Assembly (NCBI GenBank): GCA_037974335.1
Contig: CM075733.1
Coordinates: forward strand, 39,707,959-39,771,958
Direction: 5' to 3'
From: Prionace glauca
Taxonomy: Eukaryota > Chordata > Chondrichthyes > Carcharhiniformes > Carcharhinidae
Length of the DNA stretch: 64,000 bases
Each line of letters opens with the position of its first letter. Positions within the stretch are counted from its first letter, which is position 1. The notes below the pieces were generated by a model. The model saw only the letters and a list, made by a program, of their open reading frames with translations. It was not told the DNA's origin and did no database searches. Shown here piece after piece: positions 11,757-22,711 of the stretch. The position numbers and the translations under genes are program-made.

Positions 11757-12644
11757 CTTCAAAATTACAATTGAAATGTGAATCAAAATCATGAGTAACA
11801 ACTAAGTATAATTATAAACATTACCAATGTTTATGCAATAATTTTCAATACAATTCTTCAGATATGTTATTTAAAGCACATATTGTATCAGGGGTACATT
11901 TAGCAACTGTCACTTCTATGTTTTACTGGTGAAATGAACAAATAGGATTCACTCATCACGAACTCCATTGAGGATTGATGTTGAGAATGCTTTCATTTGT
12001 ACAAATAGTGATGTTGTATCCATTGTTCTATTTCTACTAATAATTCATAAAGGAATGTAACAGTTTTTCACTGGTGAGAGGAGAAAGCCCCTTCTACCAC
12101 TGAGTCTTTATGGTAAGAGTCACATTACTCTTGAGTAGCATTATTACTGCCTGGAAGGATGTCACATCTCACAGCTTTTGTGTGTCAAGTAGCCGACTGA
12201 ATCATATTATCATCTTTAATTGAAACACACCTCAAAAAAAAACACATTGCAAAAATAGCTGCACATTAGCACCCTAAGAGATGGTTTTATAATATTTTCA
12301 CTTTATACGAATAAGCTGTACGGATATTTAAAAATAATTCTGAAACCTAAGACAGATTTCTCCTTCTAGTCTCTTAACACTTACATGATCTGTAACAAGT
12401 TTACTGAGGTGGGTCAATAATAAGCTCACCTATGCTTGAATGTTGAAAACTGATACTCCACCATCCCCTTACGGAACCCACACCGTCTCATCCTCACACC
12501 TCCTATAGCTGATACATAAGCTTGAAAGATAGTAAAACCTCTTCTCCTTGCTCAAATTATCGGTAATTGCAGAAAAAATTCACAATGTTCGCATTTTTTC
12601 TCATACCATCTCTTCATCCCTTTCATTTACCTATATATAACTGT

Positions 12645-12962
12645 AAAGCTTCTTCAACAATACCTTCCAAACATGTGAACCCTACCACCTAGAAGGACAT
12701 GAGGAACACCACTACCTGCAAATTCCCTCTAAGTCACAAACCATCCTGACTTGGAAATATAAAGCTGTACCTTCACTGTCACTGGGTCAAAATCTTGGAA
12801 CTCCCTCCCTAACACCACAGTAGGTGTAACTACACTGCACGGACTGCAGCAGTTCAAGAAGATGACTCACCACCACCTCTCAAAGACAATTATGGATGGA
12901 CAATAAAAAAGTGCTGGCCTAGCCAGCAATGCCCATGTCCTATGAAAACAGTAAAAAAAAGG
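12645..12962 (+). mobile_element. 3' end of a LINE of the type at 22.7-25.3 kb
   Basis: Shares GGAACACCACTACCTGCAAA, TTGGAACTCCCTCCCTAACA and GTGCTGGCCTAGCCAGCAAT with that family and ends in an A-rich tail. Confidence 0.75.
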
Positions 12963-12964
12963 TT

Positions 12965-14030
12965 ACCTCGTAAAATGGTTAGTATTATTTCTGGTTTCAA
13001 TCAATACACATAAGGCAACCATCGGTGTTTTCAACTAATAGTTCGCATTTCACTCTACCAGTAGTATTTCAAAAAGAAAACTTTAATTTTTCTTTTAATT
13101 GCTATGGAGGTTGTCAGCATAATCAGATGATTTGGAAGTTGAAACTGGAAACTCTCAGGACAAAACTGCTTGAAGGATAGAACTGGAATCAATCAGATGC
13201 CATGTATTCTCATTCTTTCTTAGGCGGAAACGTAAGGTTAACAGCTAGGGAAAGGCCAATACTTGCTGGCTTCACGTTTGTAGATGTGCTTATTTAATGT
13301 TTATTATTATTTACAGCAAATAAACTATGAAACTTCAGGAATTTCCATTTTTATTTTCATGCAAGTGACTTGGAGCATTTCTGTTTGATGTTTCAGATGA
13401 GAAGTTCTTTTCTTAGTGAAGAGTTGCAGGCAACCTTTTTAAGGTCACTGGGTGTTTCTTCCTTGCGAGAGTACCAACTATTTCCATTTAAGAATGTTTT
13501 CCTCGGTTACAGAATTGCCTTTGGAAATTGACAGCATGACGCAGTTGATTTGATTTTTTTTTAGAAACGTTATTTGCTGTTAAATTTTGATTTACAACAT
13601 TGCTGGGAAGTGCTTTGAGGTACTTTTAGTCTGTTAAAGGTATTACATAAATATTTCTTCAAATAGATCTCATACCTTCATCATTCAAATCTGGTATTTT
13701 CTGCAATGTCTAAATCACACGTCTGTTATCAGTTTGTCAATGCTGGGCAGAACTACAGACTGTCATGACAAATCACATCCTTTACAACTCTCAATCTCAC
13801 ATGTTGCCTTCATGAGTGGAAGACATATTGTGGGCTACCGTTGAACTATTAACTCTTTGAAGCAGCTGGTCAGCTTTTGTTAGTTTCCTGATCTGACAGG
13901 GATGCTAAAAGCAGCATAAAATGTCAAATTGAAAATGACTATATTTAAACCTCCCACTTTGGAAACAAAAAACAATATTAGACAGCCTACAAAAGGAAAT
14001 TGTTCACCCCACTGACATTTGTGTATTTTG
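12965..14030. other. No gene recognised (gene 1 intron)
   Basis: AT-rich DNA between the transmembrane and C1 exons without recognised repeat. Confidence 0.5.
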
Positions 14031-14037
14031 TAGTATT

Positions 14038-14640
14038 ATAAATGACAGGATATGCTGGAAATAATCTGCAGGTCTCGCAGCATCTGTGGAGAGGGAAACA
14101 ATGTGTTCTAATGGAAGATCATTGACTTGGGAGCAGCCCGGTGGCAAGGTGGTTAGCACTGCTGCCTCACAGTGCCAGGGACCTGAGATCGATTTCCAGC
14201 TTGGATGACTGTCTGTGTGGAGTTTGCATGTTTTCCCCGTGTCTGCATGGGTTTCCTCCGGGTGCTCCGGTTTCCTCCCACAGTCCAAAAAATGTACTGG
14301 TTAGGTGGATTGGCCAGGCTAAATTCTCCCACAGTGTACCCGGACAGGTGCTGGAGTGTGGCAACTAGAGGATTTTTACAGTAAATTCATTGCAGTGTTA
14401 ATGTAAGTCTACTTGTGACTAATAAATAAACTTTACCCAATTATTAACTCTGTTCCCTCTCCACTAATGCTGCCTGACCTGATGAGTAAAATCAGCCATG
14501 ATTGAATGGCAGAGCAGACTCAATGGGCCGAGTGGCCTAATTCTGCCCCTATGCCTTATGGTCTTATGAGTAGTTTCAGCATTTTCTGTTTTTATTTCAG
14601 CTTTCCAGCATCAGCATTATTTCACGTCTGTAGGAGTTCA
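14038..14640 (+). repeat. Elasmobranch interspersed repeat split by a SINE
   Basis: Left part TCGCAGCATCTGTGGAGAGG and right part TTTCCAGCATCAGCATTATT belong to the same repeat seen at 20705, 44105 and 51305. A SINE (14133-14437) sits in the middle. Confidence 0.55.
14133..14437 (+). mobile_element. SINE of HE1 group with LINE-like tail variant
   Basis: Head GCAAGGTGGTTAGCACTGCT and central block as HE1; tail GCAGTGTTAATGTAAGTCTA as in copies at 14955, 18229 and 63743. Confidence 0.8.
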
Positions 14641-14954
14641 GAATGTGGTTTTCAGAGTTACAATGCCACTACTGCTTTATATGTACCCAGAAAAAGATTG
14701 CATTAGTCAAATTGCACTCTCTGTCCCTAATATTTCTTAAACTAGTAATAAATTCACTCCACGCCAAGATTACTTTGCAAAGGTTCTAGTTTACATAAAG
14801 ACACAATGCACCAGCCTTCACCTTCTCATGCACTTCAAGCAATTTTGTAATGATAGCTTTCGACTCAGCTAAACAATATATTTATATGTCATCTCATTGT
14901 TTCTTTTCCACATGTTGCCTTAAAAGTTCCATTTTTTTAATGCCAAGATTGGAA

Positions 14955-15255
14955 AAAGTTGAAAGTTTGTTTATTAGTGTCACAAATAGGCTTACAGTAA
15001 CAGTGCAATAAAGTTACTGTGAAAATCCTGTAGTCACCACACTCCAAAACCTGTTCATGTACACTGAGGGAGAATTTAGCATGGCTAATGCAACTAACCT
15101 GCATGTCTTTCAGACGGTGGGCGGAAACAGGAGAACCCAGAGGAAACCTATGCAGACACAGGGAGAACGTGCAGACTCTGCACAGACAGTGATCCAAGCC
15201 AGGAATCAAACTCAGGTCCCTGGGGCTGAGAGGCAGCAGTGCTAACCACTGTGCC
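14955..15255 (-). mobile_element. SINE of HE1 group with LINE-like tail variant
   Basis: Head (minus) ends in GCACAGTGGTTAGCACTGCT; tail GTTTGTTTATTAGTGTCACA at the left end. Confidence 0.8.
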
Positions 15256-15604
15256 AAATGAATACATATTCTTATTAGTTAAACTTAAGTGAGCAGAGAT
15301 TGAAAAGGGACATAACTCTTTAAAATGGTCTGACTTGTGAATGAATGAATTGAGTGGACACTATTTTGTTTCTTGCACATACACTCCAGAATCTAAAATC
15401 CCAATGAATTATGTCTATTAACCACTGAAATTAGTATGTTTAGTGATCTTAAGATTGTGGTAGTAGTGTTATATCATCCATGAGCTGAAAGCAGGATGGT
15501 TGCCTGTATACAGCTAAACCAAAATCATTGTGGAAACTTATCAGTAGACATGAAAATGTAATATTGGGTGTTCTTCTTAGGAACACAAGACTTAGTAGCA
15601 GGTC

Positions 15605-16120
15605 ACCCTGTATGGAAAGGATATTATTAAACTAGAAAGAGCGCAGCAAAGATTTACTAGGATGTTACCTGGACTTGATGGATTGAGTTATAAGGAAAGG
15701 TTGAACAGACTGGGACTTCTCTCTCTGGAGCTTAGGAGGCTGAGGGGTGACCTTATGGATGTCTATAAAATAATGGGGGGCATAGTCAATATCTTTCCCA
15801 AAGATAGGGGAGTCTAACACTAGAGGGCATAGGTTTAAAGTGAGAGGGGAGAGATACAAAAGTATCCAGAGGAGCAATTTTTTTACACAGAGGGTGGTGA
15901 GTGTCTGGAACAAGTTGCCAGAGGTAGTAGTAGAGGTGATACAATTTTATCTTTTAAAAAGCATTTAGATAGTTACATGGGTATGAAGGGTAGAGAGGGA
16001 TATTGGCCAAATGCAGGCAATTGGGATTAGTTTAGGGGTTTAAAAAAAAAGGGCAGCATGGACTAGTTGGGCCAAAGGGCCTGTTTCCATGCTGTAAACC
16101 TCTATGACTTTATGATTCTA
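15605..16120 (+). mobile_element. CR1-clade LINE 3' end (group A)
   Basis: Plus-strand remnant of reverse transcriptase C-terminus (AGGATGTTACCTGGACTTGA) and 3' UTR ending GCCTGTTTCCATGCTGTAAA. Same group as 37955 and 47693. Confidence 0.8.
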
Positions 16121-16545
16121 TGAGTAAGTCATTTGACCCTTAGAGCATTCAATAAGACTGGTGCAACATGACTCAAGAAGATAAGTTAAATGCCATTGTA
16201 CTTTCTGTAATAATCATTTTGAAACGTCTGTAATGTTCCTTTCATTACATGAAGTACTTTAGGGTGCAACATGATCTATGTAGAAAACTTGAATAGCATT
16301 GCACTTTCTACAATGGCCATTTTGATTGTTTTGTAATATTCTTTCAAGTATCTTATGAAAAAAGTAGAGTTTTGTAAAACAAATCATGGCTGATCTGATT
16401 GTGGTCTCAACTCCACTTTCTTATCTGCACACCCCCCCCCTCACCCCCGCCGCCACCAACACTCTCCAGCCCACATAACACTTAACTCCTTTATTGCTCA
16501 AAAATACAACTAAACCTTGAATAGATTACTAACGTGGAGAAAAAC

Positions 16546-17268
16546 TGCATCAGGCGACGGTGCAGAGGGACCTCGGGGTCCTTGTGCATGAGTCGCAAAA
16601 ACCCAGCCTGCAGGTGCAGCAGGTGGTCAGGAAGGCGAAAGGGATGCTGGCCTTCATCGCGAGGGGGATTGAATATAAAAGTAGGGAGGTCTTGCTGCAG
16701 CTGTATAGGGCATTGGTGAGGCCGCAGCTGGAGTACTGTGTGCAGTTTTGGGCGCCGTACTTGTGCAAGGATATTTTGGCCTTGGAGGGAGTGCAGAGGA
16801 GGTTTACTAGGCTGATGCTGGAGTTGAGGGGGTTGAGCTATGAGGAGAGGCTGAATAAATTAGGCTTGTACTCGTTAGAGTTTAGAAGAATGAGGGGAGA
16901 TCTCATTGAGATGTATAAGATGATGAGGTGGAGAGACTCTTCCCGCTCAGAAAGGATAGTAGGACTAGGGGGCATAGCCTCAAGATAAAGGGGGGGCAGG
17001 AACTTGAGGAGGAACTTCTTCACTCAAAGGGTGGTGAATCTCTGGAATTCTCTGCCAGTTGAAGTGGTGGAGGCTACCTCGCTAAATATTTTTAAGATGC
17101 GGGTTGATGGGTTTTTGATAAGCGAGGGGATTAAGGGTTATGGGGAGAGGGCGGCAATGCGGAGCTGAGCCAAGACAGATCAGCCATGATCTTATTGAAT
17201 GGCGGGGCAGGCTCGAAGGGCTAGTTGGCCTACTCCTGCTCCTATTTCTTATGTTCTTATGTTCTTAG
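16546..17268 (+). mobile_element. CR1-clade LINE 3' end (group B)
   Basis: Encodes QRDLGVLVHESQKPSLQVQQ and the conserved C-terminus EYCVQFWAPYLCKDI, then a 3' UTR ending in repeated TTATGTTC units. 5' truncated. Confidence 0.9.
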
Positions 17269-17595
17269 ATTCAATGATCCAGTATCCGCTGCTTTCTGGG
17301 GGAAGAGAATTCCACCAACAAAACTGACAAAAACAAAAGTCCTCAATTTCCATCTGAAGACAGAGGACATATGGCAGAATATCAGTGCCACGCTGTAGAA
17401 GTGCCCACTTTATACACTGCTGTTACAATGAGAAGCCTAGCAGTGGATTAAATGGCGGATGTTAATGGGGATCATTGTAACACATAGCACAGGACGAAAC
17501 CATTCGATCCTCTGCTCATGTGTTTGTGCTATTTGTTACTAATTTTTTCTCATGTGCCTGTCCAGTCTCCCTTTCCTTCTACATTCTTTTCCCTA

Positions 17596-17960
17596 AGACA
17601 ACACAATGGCACAGTGGTTAGCACTGCTGTCTCAAAGCACCAGGACCTGGGTTTGATTCTGGCCTCAGGTAACTGTCCATGTGGACTTTGTACATTCTCC
17701 CTGCATCTGTGTAGGTTTCCTCCAGATGCTCCTATTTCCTCCCATACTCCAAAGGTGTGCAAGTTAGATGGATTGGCCATGCTAAATTGCCCCTTGATGT
17801 CCAAAGATATATAGGTTAGATGGATTAACCATGGTAAATGTGTGGGGTTTTGGGGATAGGACAGGGGAAAAGGCCTGGGTAAGATACTTCATCAGAGAGT
17901 TGGTGCAACATTATTGGGCCGACTGGCCTCCTTCTGCACTGTCAGAATTTTATGATTCTT
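17596..17960 (+). mobile_element. HE1-type SINE
   Basis: Head ATGGCACAGTGGTTAGCACT, B box GGTTTGATTCTGG, tail CCTTCTGCACTGTCAGAATT. Confidence 0.82.
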
Positions 17961-18044
17961 GTCAAATACCTCTATTGAAATCGCCCTATCTCTGAGTAGA
18001 GTGTAGTAGTTCTGAGGAATAAACCTAATAATGGAAATCTCCTT

Positions 18045-18200
18045 ATAGAACCACAGAAAGGTTACAGCACAGGAAGCCATTCAGCCCATCTTATTCATGC
18101 GAGCCCGAGGATGCCCAGGCTCCCTTTCTAATCCCACTTTCCTGCACTTCATCCATAGCTTTGTATTTTACAGCACTTAAGGTGCAGATCAGGTACTTTA
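18045..18200 (-). mobile_element. Old CR1-clade LINE 3' fragment
   Basis: Typical CR1 3' UTR wording GGTTACAGCACAGGAAGCCA with CATTCAGCCCATC on the plus strand. Confidence 0.5.
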
Positions 18201-18228
18201 AAAAGACCTGATATCAAATTGTTTTGTC

Positions 18229-18520
18229 TGTTTTGGCACAGTGGTTAGCACACTCACAGTGCCAGGGACATTGGTTCGATTCCCACTTTGGGTCACTGTG
18301 CGGAGTCTTCATGTTTTCTCCTGTCTACATGGATTTCCTCCGGGTGCTCAGGTTGCCTCCCACAGTCCCAAAGGCACGCTCGTTAAGTGCTTTGGCCATG
18401 CTAAATTCTTCCTCAGGCGCTGAATTGTGGCGACTATGGAGATATTCGCAGCAACTTCATTGCAGTGTTAATATAAGTTTACTTGTAACAATAATAAATA
18501 AACTTAAACTTTAAATTTTT
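18229..18520 (+). mobile_element. SINE of HE1 group with LINE-like tail variant
   Basis: TTGGCACAGTGGTTAGCAC head, GGTTCGATTCCC B box and the GCAGTGTTAATATAAGTTTA tail. Confidence 0.8.
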
Positions 18521-18969
18521 ATACTTATTCTGGCGTCAGGGACTTTCCCTCTGTCAATTTATGAAGCCGGGATAAATTAAGTTATTTCAACAATGTCAGT
18601 TACACAATTTGATATTTAACGAGTGATCCTTTGTTGTTAATCATTACCGAGTCTTTGCCAGAAAGCGATTCCGTTGTGAATTATTTTATAAACCAGCTTT
18701 TACATAAGAGAAAGCTTGCTATGGCTTGCATTCCATTTGATATGTTTAAATTCAGAATTATTGCGAACCTGCCTGCTCGGTGGTATTAACACGCAGGAAG
18801 ATCTTTGCTGGAAACACTGTGGGTCAGTTAGTATCTGTAGAGTGAGAAGGTTTGAGATGAAAAAATCTCTGCTCCAGTCTAACTGGTTAATGTTGCTGAT
18901 TTCAATTCCCCGCCATAATTTGTAATGTTTACAGTAAATCAGAAATTCGTCGTCGTATATAGAATATAG

Positions 18970-19312
18970 AACCATAGAACCCTACAGTGCAGAAACAGGC
19001 CCTTCGGCCCATCGAGTCTGCACCGAACACAATCCCACCCAGACCCTATCCCCATATCCCTACACATTTTACCTGCTAATCCCTCTAACCTACACATCCC
19101 AAGATACTAAGGGGCAATTTTAGCATAGCCAATGAACTTAACCCGCACATCTTTGGACTGTGGGAGGAAACCGGAGCACCCGGAGAAAACCCACGCAGAC
19201 ACGAGGAGAATGTGCAAACTCCACACAGGCAGTGACCCGAGCCGGGAATCGAACCCAGGACCCTGGAGCTGTGAAGCAGCAGTGCTAATCACTGTGCTAC
19301 CGTGCCGCCCTT
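18970..19312 (-). mobile_element. HE1 SINE, young copy
   Basis: Full length and almost identical to 7622-7959, with intact A and B boxes. Flanked by TATATA-type sequence. It lies about 190 bases downstream of the gene 1 C1 exon. Confidence 0.92.
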
Positions 19313-19499
19313 ATATATATTTAATGTATTTTAGAGTACTTTTTTTGCTCCGCAGTTTCTCCAGCCTGCACTTGTATCTTCTGTAATTGCATCCCAAACA
19401 CGCTTTTACACGGGGTGTACAAAATTATAATTTCTACCTTCACTCACTGTAATTTGGAATGATAAACTGTGGGGTTTATCCTCTCTGTAAATCACTTAC

Positions 19500-19799
19500 C
19501 CCTGCTCTGGCTGAAACTTATCCTCACTGGCTCAGGGAGTGTGATGTGTTGAACCTCACAAATGACGGCGGTTTCCCGGTCCCAGTGAGCGTCTGTAATC
19601 TGCAGTCGGGAGTTCAGGTTGTAGCTGCTGTCACTGTTCACTGTCAGCGAGCCCGGTTCAGTTTGATAGGAGACATCTTCCTCTACAATCCAGGAAATGC
19701 TCAGATTACTGGGAAAAAATCCCGCTGCCAAACAAATCAGAGATGGAAGTCCAACAGTTTCTTTCTCGGGATCCGCAGTAAGGGAGATTTCAGGTTTGG
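19500..19799 (-). CDS. Gene 1, C1-set immunoglobulin domain exon
   Basis: This 300-base exon has an acceptor (ttcatttag), a donor (AGGG|gtaagt) and phase 1 at both ends. It begins AKPEISLTADPEK after joining. Cysteines are in LICLAAGFFP and AVICEVQH, the tryptophan in LSISW, and the C1 hallmark YxLxSxLxI appears as YNLNSRLQI. The stretches around the V-to-C1 join and VICEVQHITL closely recall the corresponding parts of mammalian SIRP proteins (known to me from the family, not searched). The C1 set is limited to antigen receptors, MHC molecules, tapasin, SIRP and a few relatives, so it is the most informative part of this gene. An NLS glycosylation sequon is present. Confidence 0.9.
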
Positions 19800-20354
19800 C
19801 TAAATGAACAAAATAAAACAAAAGATTCTATCAATCTTCGTTGTAGCAAATATACAGAACGACTGTAGGAAAGATTTAAACTTCTACAAGTTTGATAAAA
19901 ACTGCAGAATCTGTTTGATTAATTACACAACAGGAAAGGAAAATGGAACGCGCATGAAATACGATCCAGAATAATAATATAAATGCAATCCAGTATCCTT
20001 ATCATAAGTGTAATTCGGGCACAAGTTCAGTTTGTGTTTTTCGAAGCCGCATTGTTAATGAAATATTAAAAAAAGCAATTATTTCACAGAGACCAATTTC
20101 TCTCTTTGCAATCCGCTTGTTAAATAAATTATATTCCGCTGTTAGGACTGATGTCAGTATTACACAACTTTGTCTTTTGGCCGTTTTTCTTCAAACTAAG
20201 TTTTGAAGATGATCTGAAAGTCCCTGTTGTTAATGGTTATTGTGACAATAAAGCTAAAGGCAGGTGTGTTCACTCTGGCCCCAGTATAGAATTTCAGGTT
20301 AGATTTCTGTTTCTTCTCCCAAACATTGAGCTTTTTCAGTGTCCCTTAATCTAA

Positions 20355-20655
20355 TCAGAAAATCACAGCATGGTTACAGCACAGATCAGGAGGAGGCCAT
20401 TTGGCCCACTATGCCCATGCCGACTGTCTGAAACTACAATTGAATCAGTCTCGCTTCAGCCTTTTAAGTAGCCAGAACTGTTTCTTTTCAAAAATTGTCC
20501 ACTTCTCTTTGGAAAATCACTATTGATTTTTTTTCTCCACCGCGCCCTCTGGCAGTGCACTCCAGATCCTAATCACACGGGAAGTAAAAGAAAAATAAAT
20601 TCCTTTGTAGCCTCTTTTTAGACATTCATTTTTAAATCCTTGAATTTTGAACACT
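20355..20655 (-). mobile_element. Old CR1-clade LINE 3' fragment
   Basis: Degenerate CR1 3' end with GGAGGAGGCCATTTGGCCCA and the conserved order of later segments. Confidence 0.55.
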
Positions 20656-20704
20656 GCCTCCAACGGGGATAGTTTCTTCTTATCTCAGCCATCCAGACCC
20701 AAAT

Positions 20705-21205
20705 TCAAAAGAAGTACTGCGGATACTGGGAATCTAAAATAAAAGCAGAAAAGGTAGGAAAAAACAGCAGATCTGGCAGCATCTGTGGAGAGGGAAACTG
20801 AGTTAACTTGCATAAAGATAAAACAGAGAAAGCACAGTGAGGAAGGATCATCCAGACTCAAAACTTTGGCTTTATTCCCTCTCCATGTCAGACATGCTGA
20901 GTTTCTCCAGCATTTTCTATAACAATATAAAAAGAAATTACTGCGGGTGCTGGAATCTGAAACCAAAAGAGAGAACACTGAAAACAAGGAGAGAAAAGAG
21001 CTACGTTTCGTGTCCAGATGACCCTTTGTCAAAGCTCTGATGAAATATATTGATTAAAATAAATACAAAGCTTTGACAAAGGGTCACCTGGACTCGAAGC
21101 GTCAGCTCTTCTCTCTCCTTACAGATGCTGCCAGACCTGCTGAGATTTTCCAGCATTTTCTCTTTTGGTTTCAGATTCCAGCATCCGCAGTATTTTGCTC
21201 TTATG
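20705..21205 (+). repeat. Two or three units of an elasmobranch interspersed repeat
   Basis: Contains TCTGGCAGCATCTGTGGAGA and, twice, GCTTTGACAAAGGGTC-like segments in opposite directions, then ATTTTCCAGCATTTTCTCTT. Related to 14038, 44105 and 51305. Confidence 0.55.
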
Positions 21206-21316
21206 TTTTTATTTCAGAAAGATGACATTACTAATAAACTTAAACGATTAAATTTCTACCTCCTTCCAGCTCTGACCAAATGTCGTTGACTTTAACTCAG
21301 TGTCTGTCTCCACAGA

Positions 21317-21469
21317 GGCAACACCAGGTTTTAGTCCAACCGATTTATTTGATAATATTCTCACAAGCTTTCGAGGGGGCTGCCTCTTCGTCAGGTGAAT
21401 GGAGAGCCCCCTCGAAAGCTTGTGAGAATATTATCAAATAAATCGGTTGGACTAAAACCTGGTGTTGCC
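21317..21469. repeat. Perfect 65-bp inverted repeat (foldback) in gene 1 intron
   Basis: Arms 21317-21381 and 21405-21469 are exact reverse complements, with a 23-base loop. Each arm carries AACACCAGGTTTTAGTCCAA, a sequence also seen near 37680 and in part near 45290, so it is built from an interspersed repeat. It lies 92 bases past the V-exon donor. Confidence 0.95.
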
Positions 21470-21561
21470 AGACTTTTTACTGTGTTTACGCCAGTCCAAC
21501 GCCGGCATACCCACATCATGTCCACAGAGGCTGTCTTTTCTGTAATAAATTTTCTAATTAC

Positions 21562-21897
21562 CCTGAATGTTCAGTTTTGTTCCTTCTCCCACAAAGTTTT
21601 TCCAATGCCCAATGTCCATTCTAAGAAGCAGGCAGTGGTAAGTGTCCGAATCGTCCAGAATCACCTGCCGAATGACGAGTGAACCCTCAGATGGGGACAG
21701 GCGAGAGCTTTTCTTGAGGAAATTACTGGATCCATTGCTTCTGATGTTCGGGTTGTCTCTTATTCTATACCAATAATATTTCACATCATCCACCCGCTCC
21801 TCTCCTGGTATCAGGGTGCAATTCATTCGAGCTGTCTGTCCTGTCAGGAGGGACAGAACTGAAGGAAACTGAGTCACGTTCAGGCCGACAACAGGTC
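21562..21897 (-). CDS. Gene 1, V-set immunoglobulin domain exon with J-like end
   Basis: This 336-base exon lies between an acceptor (tatgtttcag) and a donor (CAGG|gtaatt), phase 1 at both ends. The domain shows the first cysteine in ARMNCTL, the core tryptophan in YYWYR, and the second cysteine in DDSDTYHC. It ends in VGEGTKLNIQ, a G-x-G-T-x-L strand like the J segment of antigen receptors, but encoded in the same exon, so the gene does not rearrange. N-glycosylation sequons are seen at NVT, NCT and NGS. V domains with a built-in J-like strand are known in SIRP, NKp30 (NCR3), CD8 and related receptors. Together with the C1 exon the best family-level label is SIRP/NCR-like; the exact orthologue is not decided by eye. 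Confidence 0.9.
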
Positions 21898-21984
21898 CTG
21901 AAACATAAAATTATAACACATTAAACACAAATAATCTGAGAGAACTGGAACTACTGGTAGCTGGAGTCCCCAGTAAAACCTTAC

Positions 21985-22030
21985 CTACGACATAGAGGCA
22001 GAGTTTGAGAATGTATCCAACTGCACCCAT
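21985..22030 (-). CDS. Gene 1, signal-peptide exon of a V(J)-C1 immunoglobulin-superfamily receptor
   Basis: The minus strand reads ATG then MGAVGYILKLCLYVV, a short hydrophobic leader, and ends one base into a codon at a consensus donor (G|gtaagg). The split codon is completed by the next exon to glycine, so the join reads YVVG-PVVGLNVTQF. Phase 1 after the leader is the normal arrangement in IgSF genes. The ATG at 22030 is the only start that gives a leader joined to this donor. It targets the product to the ER and cell surface. No other exon was seen upstream, so a separate 5' UTR exon cannot be excluded. Confidence 0.82.
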
Positions 22031-22107
22031 CCCTCTCACCAGTACTATAGAGCTGTTGGTGTTCTGAAGAAAGATCACTGGAAGATTCTTGTGGTTGTAG
22101 CGCCCGG

Positions 22108-22114
22108 TACGTCA
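22108..22114 (-). promoter_or_regulatory. CRE-like motif upstream of gene 1 start
   Basis: TGACGTA on the minus strand lies about 80 bases upstream of the gene 1 ATG. It matches the core of a cAMP-response/ATF element. No clear TATA box was seen. A single short motif is weak evidence. Confidence 0.25.
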
Positions 22115-22256
22115 CATCATATTGACTGCCGGTTACAGACCGAATGGGAAGTTTAACAAAATATACTGCCAGTCTCTTCACTTCTGAGCAATAAACATTG
22201 TATTTCCTCCCTTAATGCAGCATGGTCCTGTACCGTTGAATTTATGGTGTCAATGA

Positions 22257-22316
22257 TCTATATCATTTGATTTTAAATTGTGGTGCAATCGCCCCTAGCC
22301 TGGCATCAAAAACTTG
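22257..22316 (+). repeat. 60-bp segment, source copy upstream of gene 1
   Basis: Identical at all 60 bases to 24833-24892, the latter lying inside a LINE. This copy sits 227-286 bases upstream of the gene 1 ATG in otherwise unique DNA and is therefore the likely donor. Confidence 0.9.
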
Positions 22317-22539
22317 CATTCAACATTCAAAATAAACAAATCTGTAAACCGCACAAATTTCAGCTGATGAAACTGGCCTGGAGTTCGGATAATACTGAGA
22401 CAATTTATATAAGTTATGAGACCATCTGAACAGGGTAATTTGTTACTGACCAATGTTCATCCAACCCGAGGCCAGTGCATGCAAATTCCATTTGTATCAC
22501 TCCCAGTTACCCTCCCAAGGCATTTTTGATTCATTCATG

Positions 22540-22708
22540 TGATAATCATGGACTCAGAATCCCTACAATGCGGAAGGACACCATTTGGCTCATCCAGTCT
22601 GCACCGACAAAAATCCCACCCAGTCCCTTTCCCATTAAACCTCACATATTTATCCTGCTAGTTCCCCAACACTAAGGGGCAATTCAGCATGGCTAATCAA
22701 TCTAATCA
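22540..22708 (-). mobile_element. HE1-type SINE, tail half
   Basis: Tail CTACAATGCGGAAGGACACC with CACTAAGGGGCAATTCAGCA. The head half is missing where the LINE at 22712 begins. Confidence 0.7.
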
Positions 22709-22711
22709 GTA

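Noticed and set aside
21562-21897. Recombination signal sequence next to the V exon
   Set aside because: No heptamer CACAGTG plus spaced nonamer was seen; the J-like strand is in the exon and is followed by a normal splice donor.
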